From DASXVU01 sp963732855 (lineage in GTDB: Archaea > Thermoplasmatota > Thermoplasmata > Methanomassiliicoccales > UBA472), in NCBI GenBank assembly GCA_963732855.1, contig CAVTBB010000002.1, positions 434,001 to 498,000 of the forward strand: DNA of 64,000 nt, given 5' to 3'. This document shows, in pieces, positions 27,609 to 36,818 of the stretch. The translations under genes and the position numbers were made by a program. Under the pieces are notes generated by a model, which saw nothing but the letters and a program-made list of their open reading frames with translations, was not told the origin of the DNA and searched no databases. Each line of letters begins with the position of its first letter. Position 1 is the first letter of the stretch.

Positions 27609-27992
27609 ATGGTCGTTATCAGCATATCTCTCAACGAACAGAACGTGAAGGACCTCGATGCTATCCAGAAGGATCTCGGTTTCTCCGGACGTTCGGAAGC
27701 GGTCAGGACGGCGTTGAGGATGCTCGTTGCAGAACGCAACGAACGCAAGAAGATGGTAGGACAGGTCGACGGCGCGCTGATCATCGTCACGGAGATGGGA
27801 TCGTCGGAATCCATCGACGAGATCTATCACAGGAACCAGGAAATGATCAAGACCCACATCCACAACCACGTTGGCGGCGATCGATGCATGAACCTCTTGA
27901 TGATCGAGGGCGAGGCCAGCCGGGTCAACAAGATCCTTGATCAGCTAGAACGTCTGGAAGGCGTCAGCTATCTCAAGTTCATTCAATCCTGA
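27609..27992 (+). CDS. NikR-like ribbon-helix-helix metal-responsive regulator
   Basis: A 127-residue regulator with an N-terminal CopG/MetJ-type ribbon-helix-helix DNA-binding domain (VVISISLNEQ... GRSEAVRTALRMLV) and a C-terminal ACT-like metal-sensing domain. The nickel ligands of NikR (His, His, Cys) are seen as THIHNHVGGDRC. It is divergent from a ZnuABC-type importer, which it probably represses when metal is abundant. Whether the effector is nickel, zinc or cobalt cannot be said. Its 3' end overlaps the convergent MBL-rhodanese gene by ten bases. Confidence 0.87.
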   Translation: MVVISISLNEQNVKDLDAIQKDLGFSGRSEAVRTALRMLVAERNERKKMVGQVDGALIIVTEMGSSESIDEIYHRNQEMIKTHIHNHVGGDRCMNLLMIEGEASRVNKILDQLERLEGVSYLKFIQS

Positions 27993-29365
27993 GAGGGAGG
28001 GACCATCGGGTACCCCAGCTCCTTCCATGCGTTCGTGCCGCCGAGCATGTTCCACACATCGCTATAGCCGTTCTTATGCAGCAGTTCCGCCCCAGTGCTT
28101 CCCCGATAGCCTGAAGAGCAATAGATGACCACAGGCTTGTCGCGAGGTATCTCATTCATACGGGATTCGACCGAACCGACGTGCACTAACTTCGATCCAG
28201 CGATCACCCCGGAGCGAAGCTCATGGAGGTTCCGGACATCGACGAGCGTGATGTCCTTCCCCGAATCGATCCATTCCTTGACCTTTGATGGTGTCGTCAA
28301 CCGGGTCATTTCGACCGGGGCACCCGCCCGACACCACATGTCCATACCAACCCGCAGGTACCCTGGGATGTCATCGTACCCTATCCTGATGAGCGAGCGC
28401 ACCGCTTCTTGCACTTGAGCTCTGTCCTCGACCACCAACAATATCGGACGGTCATAGTCTAGAAGATAACCGCCATATTGTGAAAGTCCTTCCAGCCACA
28501 GGCTTATAGAACCCTGGATGTGTGCTCCGCCGAACGAATACGGCATCCGGATGTCCAGAACGGCCATGTTGCCTTTCATGGCCGACTGGAAATCCTTTAC
28601 CGGCAAAGGCCGCGGCATGGGAATACGGGCTAGCAGGGGAGGCCCGTTAAGATTTATCTGCTCCATCTTGGTGAAGTAGGGGGGCCTCTCGATCCTCTCC
28701 TTCACCTTGCGGGCGATGAACTCCTCCCGGGTCAGCGAAAGCATCGGGTTGCTCTCCAGCTCGATGCCGATCGTAGTCTCTTCCATATCGGAGATGTTTC
28801 CCCCGCAGACTGATCCAGCTCCATGGCCTGGATGGACAATGACGCCCATTCCCAGCGGGATGATCTTGTCGAACAGCGAGTCGAAGAGCATCGCAGATAG
28901 CTCCTCCCGGCGGTCCACGCCGGAAAGGTCGGTTCGGCCCACATCACCGGCAAATAGGGCATCCCCAGTAAAGACCGTGACTGGCTCGTCACCGGTGTTC
29001 AGGTCGGTCAGCGAGTAGCAGAAATGTTCGTAGGTGTGGCCAGGGGTGGCGATGGCCTTTATGCGGACATCCCCCAGCAGGAACTCCTGGCCATCGTGCA
29101 GGTTCCTGCCGTAGTTGAACGGGATCGCGCCCCCGTGGAATATCTCCGCCCCGGTCATGCTAGCCAATTCCAACGACCCGATGGCGTAGTCCTCGTTCCG
29201 GTGAGTTTCGAAGATGTACCGGATGCGCATCTCCTTTTCCGATGCAATTCGAAGGTACTCCTCACAATCGCGCCGGGGATCGATCACGCATGCCTCAGTT
29301 CCAGACCCGACAAAATAGGAGAGGTGCGCCAAACCTTCAGACTTTACTTTGGCCACGAACATCAT
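27983..29365 (-). CDS. MBL-fold/rhodanese fusion, persulfide dioxygenase-like
   Basis: A 460-residue fusion of an ETHE1-like MBL domain (residues 1-250) and two rhodanese domains, the layout of CstB-type persulfide-handling proteins. The motif that is usually T-H-x-H-x-D-H reads THRNEDY here, but the three iron ligands used by ETHE1 (first His of the motif, His of GHT, Asp of TGDALF) are present as His55, His110 and Asp135. The first rhodanese domain lacks the active Cys; the second has it (VVIYCSSGYRGS). It probably oxidises or transfers persulfide sulfur in the cytosol. The oxygen-dependent reaction would be odd in a strict anaerobe. Confidence 0.78.
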   Translation of the reverse strand: MMFVAKVKSEGLAHLSYFVGSGTEACVIDPRRDCEEYLRIASEKEMRIRYIFETHRNEDYAIGSLELASMTGAEIFHGGAIPFNYGRNLHDGQEFLLGDVRIKAIATPGHTYEHFCYSLTDLNTGDEPVTVFTGDALFAGDVGRTDLSGVDRREELSAMLFDSLFDKIIPLGMGVIVHPGHGAGSVCGGNISDMEETTIGIELESNPMLSLTREEFIARKVKERIERPPYFTKMEQINLNGPPLLARIPMPRPLPVKDFQSAMKGNMAVLDIRMPYSFGGAHIQGSISLWLEGLSQYGGYLLDYDRPILLVVEDRAQVQEAVRSLIRIGYDDIPGYLRVGMDMWCRAGAPVEMTRLTTPSKVKEWIDSGKDITLVDVRNLHELRSGVIAGSKLVHVGSVESRMNEIPRDKPVVIYCSSGYRGSTGAELLHKNGYSDVWNMLGGTNAWKELGYPMVPPSQD

Positions 29366-29410
29366 GATCGGGCGTTACAATGCGAGGAGGTGCTTCAAAA
29401 TGATTTCCGC

Positions 29411-29998
29411 TCACTTGACCAGAACGGGGCCGCCGGTCTTCTCAAGCTCCTCGATCCCTTCCTCGAGCATGTCGCGCGCGTCCCGATCCCAGTTCTCTGG
29501 GGTGACCAGGATAACGATGCCCTTGAACGACTGGAATGAGCCCGAGTTCACTATGGTGTCGCTGTTGGTCACCAGGACCGACAGGAACTTGACGTCAGGT
29601 TCGGCGAACTTCTGTTCGTAATATTCCCGGTACCCATTCACCTGGGTGAAGAAGGTGCCCATCTTGGTCCCTTCCGATTTCTCATTGATCTGCTTGGTCT
29701 CGGTCACGATGACCAGGCCATCGCGGAACACGACGAGGTCGGGAGTGTGCATGTCCAGCTCCTCCGGGCTGCCGCCCAGGAACGGGTTGATGTCAACGTA
29801 CCAGTTTCGATCCAGTAGATCGAGCTCGAACTTCTTCCGGACCAGGGCCTCGTACACCCTGGACCTTGGCTGGATCATGTTCTTTTCCTTCTCATCCTTC
29901 GGGTCTAGCTGCCTGGGATAGGCTAAGTAGCGTAGTTTCAGCTCTTCGATCGCCCCTCGCAACAGCTTCTCTTCCATTCTACGGATCGTCAGCGCCAT
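29411..29998 (-). CDS. Hypothetical protein with a PD-(D/E)XK nuclease-like motif
   Basis: A 195-residue protein I do not recognise. Residues 86-102 read PDLVVFRDGLVIVTETK, that is P-D followed by a hydrophobic strand and E-T-K, the signature of the PD-(D/E)XK nuclease fold (Asp87, Glu100, Lys102). A helical N-terminus contains ALVRKKFELDLL. It may be a nuclease or an inactive relative that binds DNA. It lies 45 bases upstream of the MBL-rhodanese gene on the same strand. Confidence 0.6.
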   Translation of the reverse strand: MALTIRRMEEKLLRGAIEELKLRYLAYPRQLDPKDEKEKNMIQPRSRVYEALVRKKFELDLLDRNWYVDINPFLGGSPEELDMHTPDLVVFRDGLVIVTETKQINEKSEGTKMGTFFTQVNGYREYYEQKFAEPDVKFLSVLVTNSDTIVNSGSFQSFKGIVILVTPENWDRDARDMLEEGIEELEKTGGPVLVK

Positions 29999-30049
29999 GT
30001 GCCGTACCTTGTCTGATCGGTTGGAATAGGTTAGGAAAATGTTTGGTCG

Positions 30050-31006
30050 TTAGGTTGAGGGAACACAGACCGCGTTCACCTGGACCCCGCCGATGTTCGT
30101 CTCCAAGTGGGTAACGAAGTTACCAGCGGCCGGATAGTTGGTCGATGTCAGCGCTTTATCGCCCCCGATGAACCCGACCTTGCTGCCGACTTGGACCCCG
30201 CCGAGATTGGTGACCGAGTTGATCGCAGCCCCGATGTTGCCTTCGATGTCCATGTTCAGCGACACCCCGCCGGTGGCGGTGGTTCCGTACAGCGTTACTG
30301 TCTTGTCCATCGTTGTGGTCTGATTGAGGCGCAGTTCGACCCCGCCGGTCTTCGTCGTAGCATCTACCCTAATGTCCTGATCGACAAACGGGTCGTTCCA
30401 TTCTAGGACGGATGCACCGACGTTCGTTGATAGGGATATATCGCCATGGAGGGAAACGCCGGAGGTGATGTGCAGTGTGACCGCCCCGGTATTCGCATTC
30501 AGGTTCACCTGGTCGAACGCGCTGGCATTGGTGGTATTGACATCGATGATACCAACGTTCGTCGACAGATCGAGCTTGGAACGCATCGAGTTGTCGATAA
30601 TAACATCGCACCGAAGGTTAAGATTCGCCGCACCCAATAATCTCTCCTTGACGCTTACCACGGCGTTCACGATGGCCGTGTCAGCCGACGTGCTGTGCAC
30701 GAAATCGAGAGAGATCGAGTTGGGATCCATAAAGTAGCCGACCCCGCCTTTGGCCATCACATGCAGGCTGAGAGCTTGACCGGTGAGGTTAGTATAAATG
30801 ACGCGCACCTCGCCGATATCTGTGCTCAATTTGAGGTCCATCTTGTTGACCCCGGCCTCCGAGGACACGACCCTGGACTCGTCAAAATTGACCGCCTTGA
30901 CCGGAAGGAACAAGACCGCGGCGAACGCCAACACCACGACCAGAACGACGATCAGTACGATAACTGCGACTGCAAAGCTCCCCTTTTCATCGGAAATCTT
31001 GGACAT
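30050..31006 (-). CDS. Membrane-anchored secreted protein with beta-repeat (DUF4097-like) domain
   Basis: A 318-residue protein with a short cytosolic tail, one membrane helix (FAVAVIVLIVVLVVVLAFAA, residues 11-30) and a large extracellular region. The outside part is built of repeating short beta strands with recurring phrases such as LSTDIGEVRV, LSTNVGIIDVN, LNANTGAVTLHI, LSTNVGAS, TKTGGVELRLN and TNIGGVQV. This is the style of DUF4097/LiaF-like beta-helical domains. Function is unknown. The start at 31006 follows GGGGAGATAAT and is preferred to an open extension upstream. Confidence 0.7.
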   Translation of the reverse strand: MSKISDEKGSFAVAVIVLIVVLVVVLAFAAVLFLPVKAVNFDESRVVSSEAGVNKMDLKLSTDIGEVRVIYTNLTGQALSLHVMAKGGVGYFMDPNSISLDFVHSTSADTAIVNAVVSVKERLLGAANLNLRCDVIIDNSMRSKLDLSTNVGIIDVNTTNASAFDQVNLNANTGAVTLHITSGVSLHGDISLSTNVGASVLEWNDPFVDQDIRVDATTKTGGVELRLNQTTTMDKTVTLYGTTATGGVSLNMDIEGNIGAAINSVTNLGGVQVGSKVGFIGGDKALTSTNYPAAGNFVTHLETNIGGVQVNAVCVPST

Positions 31007-31535
31007 ATTATCTCCCCTTTTCTTGACCGACCCATCCATTGCCTGGCCAGGCGGCGACAAGAAAATGGATTTCAATATATTAAGATGTGGCATAACGCCG
31101 AGGCGTCCCCCCCTGAACGTATGCAACGTAACGATCGCCACGATCTTTTATTCCCAGGCATGAGGCCGAGCATCCCGGTCTCGACCTGTTCTCGCTTCCC
31201 TCAAAATGCTCCTCGGGATGTGTACTGAGCAAGGATAAGGCGCTAATCAGCGACGTTGCGGTCATGACATAATGCAGGGCAACTAAACTGTGGACGCCTA
31301 GCCTGTTTAGAAATCCATTACCATGGATTATGGTAGATGCCAGGGAGGGTGCTCATATGAATGCGAGAGCCCCCACCCATCAACCGCCCTTCAGGATATT
31401 TCTAGACGCAAAAAGGCAACCTTTGTGTGCTTATTCTAAGTGAGATCAGATCAAGATCCTATAACAAGATCCTGCGAACAGGTACCCAAGATAACATATT
31501 CATGAACTACATCGGGAAACCGATCGGTGTTCAAA
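31007..31535. other. Intergenic region with promoter of the beta-repeat protein
   Basis: Read on the minus strand, CTTAATATATT at about 31072-31084 is a good TATA box for the gene starting at 31006. A small perfect inverted repeat (AATCCA...TGGATT, 31311-31328) and a direct repeat AAGATCCT near 31450 are the only other features. I see no gene. Confidence 0.4.
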
Positions 31536-31718
31536 ATGAAGTCGATAAAGTGCGAATGCAACTATATGCTGACCGATAAGGAAGTTAACGATACCTTCGA
31601 CGAACCGGAGAACAACCGATTCGTTCACATCGTCGAATGCCCCAAATGCGGAAAGATCAAGGCCTATTTCGAGGATAAGACCCCTGAACCTGAGACATCC
31701 GAAGAAAAGAAAGAGTGA
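31536..31718 (+). CDS. Small zinc-ribbon protein
   Basis: A 60-residue protein with the N-terminal pair KCECN and a second pair ECPKCGK, spaced about 30 residues, probably one zinc site. The C-terminus is acidic and lysine-rich (PEPETSEEKKE). The ATG at 31536 follows GGTG at good spacing; a GTG lies three codons earlier. Function unknown. Confidence 0.55.
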   Translation: MKSIKCECNYMLTDKEVNDTFDEPENNRFVHIVECPKCGKIKAYFEDKTPEPETSEEKKE

Positions 31719-32442
31719 ACCATGACGATCGACCAGGAACGTGTTTTAGCCTGTTCCTAGTCGTTCATCAAAGGCATCTTTAGACCCGACGGTCGGTTTT
31801 GTACAATTGCATTGGATATTGTTATCATGATAAGGGTTCTTGGAGGTCTTAAATGCCCTTAGGAATGCTCCAATGGAACAAAATTGGCCCTCATTCTGAC
31901 CACGGTTTTGCTTCTGGAACACATGTTCACCTATTAACGCTGATCCTTGGTTGTCCTGGTAAGCAGCCTATCAGATCCAGGGACCTGAGGTACTTCTGAT
32001 TTCATGGTGCCACTTATGCCACGATGGCGCTCATCAAATTGTCAGATGTGATCAAATGTGTAATTATCGGTGGACAAAATACTAATATGGTGGCGTGGAA
32101 AACGATGGATATACGGGAATGAAATGAAGAAGAAAAGGTCCGTTTTAGAAGAGAAGGATCAAGGGGCACCGCCCCCTCTCTTCCTATGCCAAGATAGACA
32201 GTGCTCCAGCCCGATGATGAGAGCCTATGGAGCTGAAATGTCCCTTGCACCCGAGGAACATGGGGAATCGGAGGATCTGAGGGAACACATCCCTGTAAAG
32301 AAAAAGGTGCATCCGGACCGATTAGAGGGCCATTAACCGCCCTATAACGAAATGCGGTCGATATTCGTGGTTCCTGCAACTCGATCGGGACAGTAATTAT
32401 TTGGTCTCGACCGTCCTTTGCGGATGAATAGGTGTTTCGTTC
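31719..32442. other. Gene-poor stretch upstream of pepF
   Basis: Over 700 bases without a gene I can support. An inverted repeat AGGAAC...GTTCCT (about 31735-31758) just after the zinc-ribbon gene could be its terminator. A TATA-like GTAATTATTTG near 32393 is the likely pepF promoter. Short open frames on both strands in between have no family character and may be remnants. Confidence 0.45.
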
Positions 32443-34221
32443 ATGAACGACATCAAATGGGACCTTTCTCAGCTTGTCAAGAGCACGGATCGATCAGATA
32501 TCGTCAAGGAACTCGATGCTCTGGTAGAAGAGGCAGGAAAAAAAGCTGCGGAATACCGTGGCAAGATCAAGTCTCTGGACGCAGAAGGCTTGAAGAAACT
32601 TTTCGAAGAAAGAGAACAGATGCAGTTGCGCTACGAGGGGGCGATCATGTACAGCCGCCTGCGATATTCGGCGGACACCACCGATGTCGTCTCGAAGCAA
32701 CTCAATGACGCCGTCAGTAAGGCCGGAACCAAGGTAGGGCAGCAGCTCGCCTTCGTCGACATCGAGCTGAGCTTCTTGTTAAAGCAGAAACCGGGTCTGG
32801 TGAAGGATCCGATCCTGGCCGAGTTCAAGCACGCGCTGGATCGTACGCTCAGGGCGGCCCCTTACCTGCTCTCCGAGACGGAAGAGCAGATCATCATGTC
32901 AAAGGACCAGAACGGGGCACACGCCTGGTCGCAGCTGCAGAGAGAATGGCTGAGCACCAGGACCTTCCCGATCGAAGTAGAAGGCAAAAGGAAAAGGCTG
33001 CCATATGGACAGATCATCGGTCTATACGGGTCACCGGACAGGAAGCTCAGGCGGGACGCTAACCGTGTGGTCTATGGGAAGCTCGGAAAGGACGAGATCA
33101 TCTGGTCGTCCGCCTTGCGTTCGATCTGCGACGACCACCTGCAGAACTGTGACCTGAGGAAGTATCCCACGCCAGAGACGTCCAGCCTTATCTACAACGA
33201 CATTGAGCCGGAAGCGATCGAGGCTCTGATGACCACGATGAAGGACAACGTCGGGGTGTACCGCAAGTACCTGAAGCTCAAGGCAAAGATGATGGACCTG
33301 GACCGCCTGGGCAACTGGGACATCATGGCCCCGCTGCCTAAGGCGCCCAAGATGACCTTCACCTGGGACCAGGCGCATTCCACCGTCGTCAAGGCATACG
33401 GCGGGTTCGATCCCCAGCTCGGGGAATGGTCGGAGGACATGTACCAGAAGCAGCACATCGACGCAGCCATCCGTCCAGGAAAGGTAAGCGGCGCGTTCTG
33501 CCAGGATTGGTATGGTGGGAAATCGGCCTTCGTCCTGCAGAGCTTCAATGGACGCCTTGACGATGTGTACACGCAGGCACATGAGATGGGGCATTCGATG
33601 CACGCCTACCTCACGTCAAGGTCGCAGCGGGTCACCAACACGGCGATCAGCTTTTGCATAGCGGAATGCGGTTCGATCTTCGGAGAGCTGCTCCTGACCG
33701 ACCACCTGATAGGCAATGCCAAGGATGTCAAGGAGAAGCAGGCCGTGCTCACTCAGGTGATGGACGGGTTTGGCCAGGCTGCGTTCCAGGTGAGCGCCCG
33801 GTACTTCTTCGAGAAGAGCCTGTACCAAGCGATCCGGGACGGGAAGTACCTGGATGGGGAGACCATATCCGCATTGTGGGTAAGGGCGCGCGATGACGTC
33901 TATGGCGATGCGGTGGAATGGCTGCCGGAGATGAAGTGGGAGTGGACGATGAAGATGCACTACTACATCCCCGAGCTTAGATACTACAATTATCCCTACG
34001 TCTTCGCCCAGCTGTTCGTGTTCTCCATGTACCGGCTGTACCAGGAGCAGGGGAAGGCCTTCGTCCCCAAGTTCAAGGGACTCCTCTCGGCCGGATCGAG
34101 CCGTTCGGCGGCAGAACTGGCCTCAGGGCTCGGATTCGACATCGGGAAAGAAGCTTCATGGCAGAAGGGGATAGCCCAGGCAGAGACGTTCATCGATGAA
34201 TTGGAGGGAACGCTCAAATAG
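32443..34221 (+). CDS. pepF: Oligoendopeptidase F family zinc peptidase (M3)
   Basis: A 592-residue cytosolic M3B metallopeptidase that cuts short peptides. The zinc motif H-E-x-x-H is at residues 380-384 (HEMGHSMHAYL) with the third ligand Glu408 (FCIAECGSIFGE). The N-terminal helical lobe and the C-terminal YPYVFAQLFVFSMYR region match PepF. The ATG at 32443 gives a typical start (MNDIKWDLSQLV). It appears to be transcribed alone. Confidence 0.93.
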   Translation: MNDIKWDLSQLVKSTDRSDIVKELDALVEEAGKKAAEYRGKIKSLDAEGLKKLFEEREQMQLRYEGAIMYSRLRYSADTTDVVSKQLNDAVSKAGTKVGQQLAFVDIELSFLLKQKPGLVKDPILAEFKHALDRTLRAAPYLLSETEEQIIMSKDQNGAHAWSQLQREWLSTRTFPIEVEGKRKRLPYGQIIGLYGSPDRKLRRDANRVVYGKLGKDEIIWSSALRSICDDHLQNCDLRKYPTPETSSLIYNDIEPEAIEALMTTMKDNVGVYRKYLKLKAKMMDLDRLGNWDIMAPLPKAPKMTFTWDQAHSTVVKAYGGFDPQLGEWSEDMYQKQHIDAAIRPGKVSGAFCQDWYGGKSAFVLQSFNGRLDDVYTQAHEMGHSMHAYLTSRSQRVTNTAISFCIAECGSIFGELLLTDHLIGNAKDVKEKQAVLTQVMDGFGQAAFQVSARYFFEKSLYQAIRDGKYLDGETISALWVRARDDVYGDAVEWLPEMKWEWTMKMHYYIPELRYYNYPYVFAQLFVFSMYRLYQEQGKAFVPKFKGLLSAGSSRSAAELASGLGFDIGKEASWQKGIAQAETFIDELEGTLK

Positions 34222-34440
34222 AACGGCCTTGTAGAACAAGTGCCGCCGGACCGCGTCCGGCATCAAACTATTTTCCATCTGGTGTCAGGAGAGGACTTCG
34301 GAATCCCGCAAAGATGGCGGCAATTATCTCCTGCAATTCGCCGCTGATTAAAATCAATTTAAATACTAGTACATTATTGGTGTAATTATCCCAAGAGTCG
34401 TTTCACGGTTTTTGAGATATAAACAAACAAGGTAGTAAAA
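34222..34440 (+). promoter_or_regulatory. Promoter and leader of the CxxC protein gene
   Basis: TTTAAATAC at about 34354-34362 is a strong TATA box. Transcription would begin near 34386, leaving a leader of some 55 bases before the ribosome binding site AAGGTAG and the ATG at 34441. Confidence 0.5.
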
Positions 34441-34623
34441 ATGTACGGTGGTAACAGAGGCAACAGCTATGGACGCCCAAGGAATGACGGACCGCGCGAG
34501 ATGCACAACGTGAAGTGCAGCGACTGCGGAGCCGAGACCCAAGTCCCGTTCAAACCGACCGAGGGAAGGCCGGTTTATTGCAGGGACTGCTTCCAGAAGC
34601 ACAAGCCAAAGGACAGGTTCTAA
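34441..34623 (+). CDS. CxxC-x17-CxxC zinc-ribbon protein
   Basis: A 60-residue basic protein: a Gly/Arg/Asn-rich N-terminus (YGGNRGNSYGRPRN) and a zinc ribbon of the well-known type CSDCGAETQVPFKPTEG...CRDC. Such proteins are widespread in archaea and some bacteria and are thought to bind RNA or nucleic acid; the RG-rich start fits this. Strong promoter and terminator suggest high expression. Confidence 0.8.
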   Translation: MYGGNRGNSYGRPRNDGPREMHNVKCSDCGAETQVPFKPTEGRPVYCRDCFQKHKPKDRF

Positions 34624-34673
34624 ACCTGTTCTAAAAAATATTTCAAAAACCATTATCAAAAGGCAAAATCAGT

Positions 34674-34710
34674 CTGCCTTGTCCTCGAAAGGGGGCAGGG
34701 TTCTTTTTCT
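34674..34710 (+). terminator. Hairpin with T-rich tail after the CxxC protein
   Basis: CTGCC (34674-34678) pairs with GGCAG (34694-34698), followed by TTCTTTTTCT. This is a convincing terminator about 50 bases past the stop codon. Confidence 0.55.
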
Positions 34711-34821
34711 CATTCAATGTTTCTACAATACTGGGCAGTCTATTAAACTCCATTTAAGAAAATTATCGTTGAGGTTAATCTCTAATATCGGCCGATGCCA
34801 ATCGACATTCCAAGGTGTTTT

Positions 34822-35539
34822 ATGGCGACGGACAGAATTGCAGTGGTGACCGGTGCCACCGGTTCTCTGGGAAGTTCGGTGACCAAGGAGTTGCTCTCCC
34901 ATGGGATCCATGTTGTCGGGATCTACCGGAAGGATGTGTCCCTGGAATCATTACGATCGGAACTGGGTTCAATGGTTTCTGATCTCGAGGCTCGGAAGGC
35001 CGACGTTACGGACGAGTCCGGGGTCGCCGAACTGTTCGAAGCGGTCAGGAAGGAGCACGGCCGCATCGATATTCTGGTGAACATCGTGGGGGCATATGAA
35101 GGAGGGAAGGAGATCTGTGAACACTTCCCTGGAGGAATGGGACAATATGATGAACGTCAACCTCCGTTCAGCCTTCCTGTGCTGCCGCGCCGTCCTGCCC
35201 ATTATGATCGAGCGCAACTACGGCAAGATCGTCAACATCGCGGCGCGTCCAGCGCTCGAGAAGAGATACAGGGCCAGATCAGGTGCCTATTCGGTCTCGA
35301 AGGCCGGGGTCCTAGTCCTCACCGAGACCATTGCTGAGGAGGTCAAGAAGCTGGACATCAACGTGAACGCCGTCCTGCCCAGCACTATCGACACCTTGGA
35401 GAACCGCATGAAGATGCCCCAGGCTGATTTCTCCAAGTGGGTGCCGCCGGCCGAGATCGCCACCGTGATCATGGGGCTGGTCTCGGACTGCATGAGACCG
35501 GTCAGGGGTTCGGCCGTGACCGTATACGGGAAAGCGTAG
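34822..35539 (+). CDS. SDR-family oxidoreductase, frameshifted
   Basis: A short-chain dehydrogenase of about 238 residues. The NAD(P)-binding motif TGATGSLG is at residues 12-19, the catalytic Y-x-x-x-K is YSVSK in the second frame, after NIAARPALEKRY. The frame changes between about 35100 and 35125 (GGKEIC to NTSLEEWDNMM); one extra base explains it. The usual catalytic Ser before the YxxxK appears as Ala (NIAA), so activity may differ from typical SDRs. Start at 34822 after AAGGTG. Substrate unknown. Confidence 0.78.
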
Positions 35540-35563
35540 ACCGCACCTTGGCGCTGTTCACTA

Positions 35564-36814
35564 TCATGGACCAGGGTTGGGTCCTTTCGGGGGCTGGGGC
35601 TGTTCGTAAGGCTGGTACTGCTGGGGCGGAGGCGCCTGATATGGGTTTTGGGGGTACTGAGGCGGAGGGCTTTGAGGCGGTATTTCTCCTTCTCCACCCA
35701 TCGCCTTCCGCTGACGGCGTCTTTCCCGGAGGGCTTTGTCATCCACCGGCATGAATCCGTTCTCCTTCCAGTCCTTGCGATAGACGAGAGCCTCCACCGC
35801 CCAGTAGATGCCCCACAATGCCGCCCCGATGATGAACAGCCAGAGCAATAGCTCGAAGTTCAGGTTGAGATGGATGTTCATTTGACCCATGTCGATCGTG
35901 GCATTGATGTGGCCGCCTAGCGCAGCATAGAATATCCAGATGCAGATCAATGCAACGATCACTAGCGCGAACGTCAGCCTGGAGACCGATCCTTTCGGGT
36001 AGAACCCTTTGAAGAACGACAGGACCGCTATCGGCAGACCGATGAGGAGCAGCAGCGTGCTTAGGCGTTCGAGCGTGGCCGAACCTAACCCAAACAGGCC
36101 ATCGGCATTCCCTCCCGCCTGTCCGATCAGCCCCTCCACCGCCCCCTGGGTCGATTGGATGACGGCTCCCAGGATTGCGATGAAGATGAGCGGGAAGATC
36201 ACGAACTTGATGAGGGCTTTGCTCGCCTCGGTCATTCCCGCAAGGAATCTCCCGTAGCGCGGACGGAAATCATGCCAGAACCGGTGATTGGCCAAATCCT
36301 CTGTCGGCCTCGGTTTAGGCGGTATGACCCCCGGGTAAGTTCGGGCCAGTCGTTCCAGGAAGGGACGGCGGAAATCTATGAACTCCGCCAGCTTGGATAG
36401 TGATTTGAAGACTATGTACAGGGTCAGCAGCCAAAGCACCAGGTCCAGCTTGAACGGGATTCCGGCGTCGGCGAGGGCCACACTCATTTGGCCGCCCATC
36501 TCGAAAGACCAGACGATCAGGACGTAGAACGGCACCATGGCCAGGTCGAAGGTCAGCCGGGAGTAGGATCCCTTCGGATAGAAGCCTTTGAAAGCCGCTA
36601 TTACCGAAAGCGCGGCGCCGAAAATGATGATGTAGAACTTGTAATCCTCGATGAGCTGGGCCAGGCGATCCGTGGAACTCGAGCTGAACCCGGAGATCAC
36701 CGATCCGATTATCAGGAAGAGGACCAGCGGCAGGATTATGAACTGAACGACCGCCGAGGCAGCCGATTTCAACGCGTCCTCGAGCGAACCGAGTTCCAGC
36801 TTGAACTCGTTCAT
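35564..36814 (-). CDS. Polytopic membrane protein with internal duplication and proline-rich tail
   Basis: A 416-residue membrane protein I cannot name. It consists of two homologous halves (about residues 20-155 and 200-355), each with about four helices and each containing the block FKGFYPKGSxSRLTF. The halves are joined by a charged cytosolic loop. The last 50 residues are rich in Pro, Gln and Tyr (PPPQYPQNPYQAPPPQQ), a low-complexity tail. It lies four bases after the anchored secreted protein gene and is surely co-transcribed with it. Confidence 0.7.
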   Translation of the reverse strand: MNEFKLELGSLEDALKSAASAVVQFIILPLVLFLIIGSVISGFSSSSTDRLAQLIEDYKFYIIIFGAALSVIAAFKGFYPKGSYSRLTFDLAMVPFYVLIVWSFEMGGQMSVALADAGIPFKLDLVLWLLTLYIVFKSLSKLAEFIDFRRPFLERLARTYPGVIPPKPRPTEDLANHRFWHDFRPRYGRFLAGMTEASKALIKFVIFPLIFIAILGAVIQSTQGAVEGLIGQAGGNADGLFGLGSATLERLSTLLLLIGLPIAVLSFFKGFYPKGSVSRLTFALVIVALICIWIFYAALGGHINATIDMGQMNIHLNLNFELLLWLFIIGAALWGIYWAVEALVYRKDWKENGFMPVDDKALRERRRQRKAMGGEGEIPPQSPPPQYPQNPYQAPPPQQYQPYEQPQPPKGPNPGP

Positions 36815-36818
36815 GTTA

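Noticed and set aside
32070..32336. 88-residue plus-strand open frame before pepF
   Set aside because: No recognisable domain, no promoter or ribosome binding site at a fitting distance, and rival frames on the other strand of equal quality.
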